From contig CAZPUJ010000467.1 of NCBI GenBank assembly GCA_964589725.1, positions 1-15,675 on the forward strand: a DNA stretch of 15,675 bases, read 5' to 3'. The stretch is from CAYSHJ01 sp964589725. Lineage in GTDB: Bacteria; Planctomycetota; Planctomycetia; Planctomycetales; Planctomycetaceae. Below, in pieces: positions 12,942 to 15,675 of the stretch. The notes beneath the pieces are model-generated. The model was not told the DNA's origin. It worked only from the letters and a program-made list of their open reading frames with translations, and searched no databases. The number at the start of each line of letters is the position of its first letter. The first letter of the stretch is position 1. A program made the translations under genes and the position numbers.

Positions 12942-15122
12942 ATGTCCACCCATCAAATTGTTCACGCCGTTTGTCCGCACGATTGTCCGGATGCTTGTTC
13001 GATGCTCGTCACGCTGGAAGGCGATCGAGCGATTGCGGTGCGCGGCAACCACGAACATGCTTTCACGCGCGGGTTCTTGTGCCACAAGGTGTCACGCTAC
13101 ACGGAACGGGTTTATCACCGCGATCGGCTGCTGCATCCGATGCGGCGAATTGGGCCGAAAGGTTCAGGCCAGTTCGAACGTATTTCGTGGGACGTGGCGC
13201 TCGACGAGATCGCTTCGCGGTTGAAGACGATTGGCGACGGACCGCACGGGCCGCAGGCGATCTTGCCGTATAGCTATTGCGGCACGATGGGCAAGATTCA
13301 GGGCGAGGGTCTCGACCGGCGATTCTTTCATCGCCTGGGAGCGTCGTTACTCGACCGCACGATCTGCGCGACGGCCGGCGGCCTGGGGTATGTCTGCACG
13401 ATCGGCAGCAAGCAAGGAACTGATCCGGAAGCGTTCAGCCAGTCACGATACATCATCAACTGGGGTTCGAACACGGCGGTCACGAACATGCACTTGTGGG
13501 TCCGCATGGTTGAGGCTCGCAAGCGGCACGGCGCGAGGATCGTCACGATCGACCCGTACCGGTCAGCCACGGCCACGAAAAGCGATTGGCACCTTGCGCC
13601 GCGACCGGGGACCGATGCTGCGCTGGCACTCGGCTTGATGCACGTCGTTTTCCGCGACGGATTGGCGGACGAAGATTACCTGCGAGATTACTGCCTCGGC
13701 GTGGAGGAACTTCGCGCACGCGTCCTTGCCGATTACTCGCCACGACGAGTCTGCGACATCACCGGATTGGAAGTCGCGGACATTGAACGGCTGGCTCACG
13801 AATACGCCGGGAGGATGGGCACTCCTGCCCGTCCGTCTGATCCGACTGAGGGGACGGGCAAGAGTGCTGGTTCTTGTGAGGGGACGGGCAAGAGTGCCCA
13901 TCCTCCAGCCAGCGTGATCCGTATCAACTATGGTTTGCAGCGTCATGCCGGTGGCGGCATGGCCGTGCGCACGATTGCTTGCTTGCCGGCAATCATCGGA
14001 GCGTGGCGACATCCGTCCGGGGGGATTTTGCTTTCCACGAGTGGCCTGTTCGCGTTCAACTCGGCCGCCGCGCAACGACCTGATTTGATCCCACCGGACA
14101 CGCGCACGATCAATATGGTGCAACTGGCCGAGGCCCTGCACGGCGAACTGCCCGGCCCGCCGGTGCAAGCATTGTATGTCTACAACAGCAACCCCGCCGC
14201 CGTCGCGCCGGATCAGCAGCGAGTTCTCAACGGGCTACGTCGCGACAACCTGTTTATAGTCGTTCACGATCAGTTTCCGACCGACACCGTCGACTATGCC
14301 GACATCGTGCTACCCGCCACGACGCAGCTTGAGCATTTCGATTTGCACGGCTCGTACGGGCATCACTTCGTCCAAGTCAACCTGCCCGCGATCGCGCCGC
14401 TTGGTGAGGCTCGCTGCAACACCGACGTCTTTCGTGGCCTCGCGCGGCGGTTGGGGTTCGAGCCGGAGTTGTTCGAGGTCAGCGATGAGCAACTCGCGCG
14501 CGAGCTGTTGTGGGAGCCGGCCTCGCCAGAACAAGTTCCTCTCGCGTTGCGTGGTGTCACGCTGGAACGGCTGAAGCGCGAAGGGGCCATCAAGCTCAAC
14601 AACGGCTTCGTTGCGCCGTTTGCGAATGGGGCATTTCCGACGCCCAGCGGCAAGTGCGAGCTGTCCTGCGAACGCCTCGCCAAGTTAGGCCACGATCCGT
14701 TGCCGACGTACATTCCGCCGGCGGAAAGTCGGGACTCGAACCCGGCGCTGGCGGCGAAATATCCGCTGCAATTGCTGACGCCTCCGTCGCCACACTTTTT
14801 GAATTCGACGTTCGTGGAAGTGGACTCGCTGCGACGATCGGCCGTCGAGCCGCAGTTGGAAATCAGTGTCGCCGACGCGGTCGCTCGCGGGATTCAAGAT
14901 GGCAACAGCGTGAAGGTCTTCAACGGCCGAGGTTCGTTTCTCGCCAAGGCTGTTGTCGGCGACAGTGTCCGGGCGGGAGTCGTCCTCTCGCCGAGCATCT
15001 GGTGGAACAAGCACAGCCCCGGCGGCAGAAACTCGAACAGCACAACGCCGACTCGACTCACCGACCTCGGTGGCGGCGCGACGTTCTTCGACAACTTAGT
15101 CGAGGTCGACCGCGTCGATTAG
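12942..15122 (+). CDS. Molybdopterin (bis-MGD) oxidoreductase, DMSO reductase superfamily
   Basis: The 726-residue catalytic subunit has an N-terminal [4Fe-4S] motif, C11-x3-C15-x3-C19-x27-C47 (CPHDCPDAC, then GFLCHK). This is followed by RVYHRDRLLHPMRRIGPKG and the family's ISWDVALDEIA. Cys142 in TICATAGG sits where the Mo/W-ligating Cys or Sec lies in related enzymes. The cofactor-binding blocks YNSNPAAVAPD, VVHDQFPTDTVDYADIVLPA and the C-terminal beta-barrel (LQLLTPPSPHFLNSTF to GGRNSNSTTPTRLTDLGGGATFFDN) are intact. No Tat signal is present, so it should be cytoplasmic. The substrate cannot be told from sequence; no small iron-sulfur or membrane subunit is adjacent. About 31 codons at 13812-13904 are a palindromic repeat insert. 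The ATG at 12942 has no strong ribosome binding site but falls just before the conserved cysteines. Confidence 0.92.
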   Translation: MSTHQIVHAVCPHDCPDACSMLVTLEGDRAIAVRGNHEHAFTRGFLCHKVSRYTERVYHRDRLLHPMRRIGPKGSGQFERISWDVALDEIASRLKTIGDGPHGPQAILPYSYCGTMGKIQGEGLDRRFFHRLGASLLDRTICATAGGLGYVCTIGSKQGTDPEAFSQSRYIINWGSNTAVTNMHLWVRMVEARKRHGARIVTIDPYRSATATKSDWHLAPRPGTDAALALGLMHVVFRDGLADEDYLRDYCLGVEELRARVLADYSPRRVCDITGLEVADIERLAHEYAGRMGTPARPSDPTEGTGKSAGSCEGTGKSAHPPASVIRINYGLQRHAGGGMAVRTIACLPAIIGAWRHPSGGILLSTSGLFAFNSAAAQRPDLIPPDTRTINMVQLAEALHGELPGPPVQALYVYNSNPAAVAPDQQRVLNGLRRDNLFIVVHDQFPTDTVDYADIVLPATTQLEHFDLHGSYGHHFVQVNLPAIAPLGEARCNTDVFRGLARRLGFEPELFEVSDEQLARELLWEPASPEQVPLALRGVTLERLKREGAIKLNNGFVAPFANGAFPTPSGKCELSCERLAKLGHDPLPTYIPPAESRDSNPALAAKYPLQLLTPPSPHFLNSTFVEVDSLRRSAVEPQLEISVADAVARGIQDGNSVKVFNGRGSFLAKAVVGDSVRAGVVLSPSIWWNKHSPGGRNSNSTTPTRLTDLGGGATFFDNLVEVDRVD
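13810..13906. repeat. In-frame palindromic repeat insert inside the molybdopterin oxidoreductase gene
   Basis: The arms at 13810-13834 and 13882-13906 are reverse complements at 24 of 25 positions. Inside, GAGGGGACGGGCAAGAGTGC occurs twice, at 13848-13867 and 13878-13897 (period 30), so the element is both inverted and tandem. The core of about 93 nt is stop-free and in frame. It encodes a Gly/Thr/Ser/Pro-rich stretch (MGTPARPSDPTEGTGKSAG, then EGTGKSAHPP) between HEYAGR and ASVIRINYGLQRHAGG, which read as continuous family sequence without it. The unit GGATGGGCACTC(C/T)TGCCCGTCC is one I recall from planctomycete intergenic regions. Confidence 0.8.
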
Positions 15123-15162
15123 TGACCGCTCCATCTCCCGACGTACGGTGTGCCAATGCGTC

Positions 15163-15675
15163 CTATCGCGACAGTCGCTCTTGCCAGTAACGGATCTGTT
15201 GCAACACTGGCTCTCGGCCGCCGGAGCCAAAACTTCGCAGAGCCGCAACCGCGTTGGCGGTGCCGAGTATCTGGCAGACATTGGCCGCGATCTTGTCGCA
15301 GGTGGATTGCAAATCGGATAACGACAGATCGGACAATCGGCACTTGCGCGCGTCGCAAATCGAGACCAACTTGCCGACGCTTTCGTGAGCCGAACGCATT
15401 GGGACGCCTAGGCTGATCAAATACTCCATCAGCATCGTGGCATCCAGAAAGCCTTCGTCGAGCCGCACGGCGATGCGCTCTCGTTGCAACTCGGCTTGAG
15501 CGACTAACGGCGAGGCGAGTTCGAGACACGCGGCCGTCGTGTCGAGTGCGGCGAACAACGCCAGCTTGTCTTCTTGCAAGTCGCGGTTGTAGGCCATCGG
15601 CAGGCCCTTCACGAGCAACTGCAATTGCGTCACCGCTGCCATCACGCGCGCCGACTTGCCGCGAATCAATTCCAG
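15163..15675 (-). CDS. argH: Argininosuccinate lyase, C-terminal part (5' end outside window)
   Basis: The frame is open to the window edge, so only the last 170 codons are present. ArgH splits argininosuccinate into arginine and fumarate, the last step of arginine synthesis. The visible part starts LELIRGKSARVMAAVTQLQL and continues LVKGLPMAYNRDLQEDKLAL, a highly characteristic ArgH block. The C-terminal helical domain follows (GVPMRSAHESVGKLVSICDA). The catalytic serine loop of the superfamily lies upstream, outside the window. The gene converges with the molybdopterin oxidoreductase gene, with 40 nt between stops and no obvious terminator. Confidence 0.95.
   Translation of the reverse strand: MELIRGKSARVMAAVTQLQLLVKGLPMAYNRDLQEDKLALFAALDTTAACLELASPLVAQAELQRERIAVRLDEGFLDATMLMEYLISLGVPMRSAHESVGKLVSICDARKCRLSDLSLSDLQSTCDKIAANVCQILGTANAVAALRSFGSGGREPVLQQIRYWQERLSR

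Noticed and set aside
13848..13897. Two 20-nt direct repeats with a 10-nt gap, CRISPR-like at first sight
   Set aside because: There are only two copies, the gap is far too short for a spacer, and both lie inside the coding frame of a molybdoenzyme within a larger inverted repeat.
12942..15122. Molybdoenzyme as formylmethanofuran dehydrogenase subunit B, given the MfnE-like neighbour
   Set aside because: At 726 residues with a CPHDCPDAC iron-sulfur motif and a full C-terminal barrel, it does not look like the shorter FwdB/FhcB type, and no partner subunits are present.

Overview
The window looks like part of a planctomycete chromosome (class Planctomycetia is likely; the genus cannot be read from it). 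The case rests on gene content and repeats: a DUF1501 protein with a Tat-like start, a DUF1559 (H-X9-DG) protein, a membrane-TPR fusion, a bacterial alpha-2-macroglobulin, an MfnE-like kinase, and several palindromic intergenic repeats of the kind seen in large planctomycete genomes, including one whose translation contains LTRSVSEG. Thirteen protein genes are supported, and two of them (first and last) are cut by the window ends. I see no rRNA, tRNA, CRISPR array or transposase.

Layout. 1-1740 (+): 3' part of an alpha-2-macroglobulin gene, entering the window at the thioester motif. 1916-3397 (+): DUF1501 protein, closed by a strong intrinsic terminator. 3476-5491 (+): polytopic membrane protein fused to seven TPRs. 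5538-6011 (-): small exported thioredoxin-fold protein without CxxC. 6012-6505: geneless, with two hairpin elements. 8883-6506 (-): cysC followed 23 nt later by a GT4 glycosyltransferase, a likely operon linked to activated sulfate and glycans. 8884-9117: divergent intergenic region. 9118-11164 (+): hisI, a RelE-type toxin, a Phd-type antitoxin and hisG. 11174-11278: a perfect 24-bp inverted repeat. 11302-15122 (+): MfnE-like amino acid kinase, DUF1559 protein and a bis-MGD molybdopterin oxidoreductase. 15163-15675 (-): 3' end of argH, convergent with the oxidoreductase.

How the genes relate. HisG and HisI catalyse steps 1 and 3 of histidine synthesis, and the toxin-antitoxin pair sits between them in the same orientation. 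CysC makes PAPS, the sulfate donor, so its pairing with a glycosyltransferase suggests a sulfated glycan, although no sulfotransferase is visible. The remaining genes look like separate units.

The most notable feature is the repeats. At least four unrelated families lie in 15.7 kb. Two of them sit inside conserved genes as stop-free, in-frame inserts: 108 nt in the alpha-2-macroglobulin gene and about 93 nt in the molybdopterin oxidoreductase gene. The second item of interest is the histidine-motif membrane domain fused to TPRs, for which I cannot name a characterised family.
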